Source: Chloroflexota bacterium | Lineage (GTDB): Bacteria > Chloroflexota > Dehalococcoidia > DSTF01 > JACRBR01 | Length of the DNA stretch: 6,375 nt | Assembly (NCBI GenBank): GCA_025355835.1 | Contig: JANXYW010000380.1 | Span: forward strand, 1 to 6,375 | Reading direction: 5' to 3' | In this document: in pieces, positions 5,482-6,375 of the stretch | Layout: every line of letters starts with the position of its first letter | Position numbering within the stretch: position 1 is the first letter of the stretch | Notes under the pieces: model-generated | Told to the model about the DNA's origin: nothing | Seen by the model: only the letters and a program-made list of their open reading frames with translations | Database searches by the model: none | Made by a program: the position numbers and the translations under genes

Positions 5482-5486
5482 CCTCC
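5482..5486 (-). promoter_or_regulatory. Ribosome binding site of the FGE gene, within a repeat
   Basis: On the minus strand GGAGG lies 7 bases before the ATG at 5474 (GGAGGTTCAGGAATG). The GGAGG is the reverse complement of the CCTCC that starts dispersed repeat A copy 5, so the repeat appears to supply the ribosome binding site. Confidence 0.65.
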
Positions 5487-5514
5487 GCGTTCTCTGCGGC
5501 TCTCCGGTGAATTC
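5482..5514 (+). repeat. Dispersed repeat A, copy 5
   Basis: This begins CCTCCGCGTTCTCTGCGG and ends CTCTCCGGTGAATTC, matching 698-730 at 31 of 33 bases. It fills most of the 46-base gap between the sulfatase stop (5521-5523, minus) and the FGE start (5474, minus). Read on the minus strand it begins 6 bases after the sulfatase stop codon. Confidence 0.85.
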
Positions 5515-5520
5515 GAAAGG

Positions 5521-6375
5521 CTATTGGCGCGCCATCTCGATGATCGCTTCTTGCTCCAGGTCGCGCGGCGGCTCTGGTCCCGAGACATCGACGATCACGC
5601 GCCGCAGTGTGCCAGTGAATCGGAACGGCGATGCGTAGTCGTTCGTCACGGGGTTGCCTTCGTCGCGGCCGATCTGGAAGCCGACGCCGAGTCCGAACAT
5701 GAACGGCACGGTGCGCGGGATCTGTCCCTCGCCGCACTCCTGCCCGTTGATGTAGAGGCGCAGCACGCCGCCCGGCCCGAACGGTTGCGGCCCCGTCTTT
5801 TCGAATCCGCATCCGAGCGTGCCCTTGCCCGCGGGAACTTCAATCGTCGACGTGAACGTCCACACGGCTTTGCCGAGGAAGTTGTATGAGTAGCACAGGC
5901 GGCGATTTCGCACGTACAGCGAATAGCCACCGAAGCGTCCACCATCCGCGACGAGCGCGCCCTCGGCGCCGCTCGCCGGAATATCGACTTCGGCCGTGAT
6001 CGTGTGCGATCGATTCTTCGTGTTCACCGCGGCCGCCGCTTCGATCGCCGCGCCGCCCGGGTAGTAGATGAAGCGCTTGCTGCGGCTCGTCGTCAGCCGC
6101 GGCCGGCCGAGGCCGCGGCCGATGCTCCGCGCGTCCATCGGCAGCACGTTGTTCTTGGCCGCCTCAATCCACCAGATGTCCTGCAACTCGCGCAGTTTCT
6201 CTGGATACTCGGCCGCGAGATCGCGGCTCTCCGAGAAGTCCTCTTCGACGTGGTACAGCTCCCACACGTCCTGGTCGAACGGCTTGCTCGCGTCGGTGAC
6301 GCCGTCGTATACCATGCCCTCGGTGCCGTGGTACGTCACGGCTTTCCAGCCGCGATGGTAGATCGCGCGATTGCC
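5521..6375 (-). CDS. Arylsulfatase, C-terminal part (5' end outside window)
   Basis: The minus-strand frame is open from the window edge to a TAG at 5523-5521, giving 284 residues. It starts GNRAIYHRGWKAVTYHG, the conserved late segment of arylsulfatases carrying a histidine near the active site. Next come VWELYHVEEDFSESRDLAAE and YPEKLRELQDIWWIEAAKNN with VLPMDAR, all typical of the PAS/AtsA-like arylsulfatase family. The remaining ~180 residues are a beta-rich C-terminal domain (SHTITAEVDIPASGAEG, FGGYSLYVRNRRLCYSYNF, GVLRLYINGQECGEGQIPRT, ending in FRFTGTLRRVIVDVSG). The catalytic C/S-x-P-x-R motif and any signal peptide are upstream, so cysteine-type activity and location cannot be seen, but the adjacent FGE predicts a Cys-type sulfatase. 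It hydrolyses sulfate esters; the substrate is unknown. Confidence 0.93.
   Translation of the reverse strand, partial: GNRAIYHRGWKAVTYHGTEGMVYDGVTDASKPFDQDVWELYHVEEDFSESRDLAAEYPEKLRELQDIWWIEAAKNNVLPMDARSIGRGLGRPRLTTSRSKRFIYYPGGAAIEAAAAVNTKNRSHTITAEVDIPASGAEGALVADGGRFGGYSLYVRNRRLCYSYNFLGKAVWTFTSTIEVPAGKGTLGCGFEKTGPQPFGPGGVLRLYINGQECGEGQIPRTVPFMFGLGVGFQIGRDEGNPVTNDYASPFRFTGTLRRVIVDVSGPEPPRDLEQEAIIEMARQ

Noticed and set aside
5475..5588. A longer FGE start at 5588 on the minus strand
   Set aside because: It would overlap the sulfatase C-terminus and translate a dispersed repeat (NSPESRRERGG). ATG 5474 has a GGAGG and gives the typical CCAPS N-terminus.

Overview
This is a high-GC bacterial segment (about 67% GC in a hand-counted stretch of the second methyltransferase gene). 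It carries compact metabolic genes, a broken toxin-antitoxin module, and an unusual load of short dispersed intergenic repeats. The pairing of GT4 glycosyltransferase and methyltransferase genes, the aerobic-type formylglycine-generating enzyme next to a sulfatase, and the repeat families together suggest a chromosomal contig from a Chloroflexota (Dehalococcoidia-like) bacterium. Actinobacteriota or Acidobacteriota remain possible. There is no rRNA, tRNA or other taxonomic marker, so this placement is weak.

Layout, left to right. (1) 1-499 (+): C-terminal part of a class I SAM methyltransferase. (2) 500-777: a gap filled with several copies of a CTCTGCGGTGAATTC-type dispersed repeat and a perfect hairpin. 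(3) 778-2220 (+): a second, paralogous methyltransferase fused to a C-terminal DinB-like four-helix domain. (4) 2209-2679: a lower-GC cassette with a four-helix-bundle gene of the 23S rRNA intervening-sequence-protein family, bracketed by inverted copies of a 7-bp tandem repeat. (5) 2653-3966 (+): a GT4 glycosyltransferase whose start codon lies inside the right-hand repeat. (6) 3995-4471 (+): a HicA-HicB pair in which hicA has lost its canonical start and carries a -1 frameshift, leaving hicB apparently intact. (7) 4488-6375 (-): an arylsulfatase (5' end beyond the window) followed by its likely maturase, a formylglycine-generating enzyme. They are separated by 46 bases that are mostly dispersed repeat.

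How the genes may work together. The two methyltransferases and the glycosyltransferase look like one biosynthetic group for a methylated glycoconjugate or glycolipid of unknown structure. The DinB domain adds a possible thiol- or metal-dependent step. The sulfatase and FGE form a clear functional pair, in which FGE oxidises the sulfatase active-site cysteine to formylglycine. The four-helix gene and the hicAB remnant look like accessory insertions.

The most notable signals are the broken hicA gene, the repeat-bracketed four-helix cassette whose repeats now supply a stop and a start codon to the neighbours, the methyltransferase-DinB fusion, and a repeat absorbed in frame into the FGE N-terminal linker.
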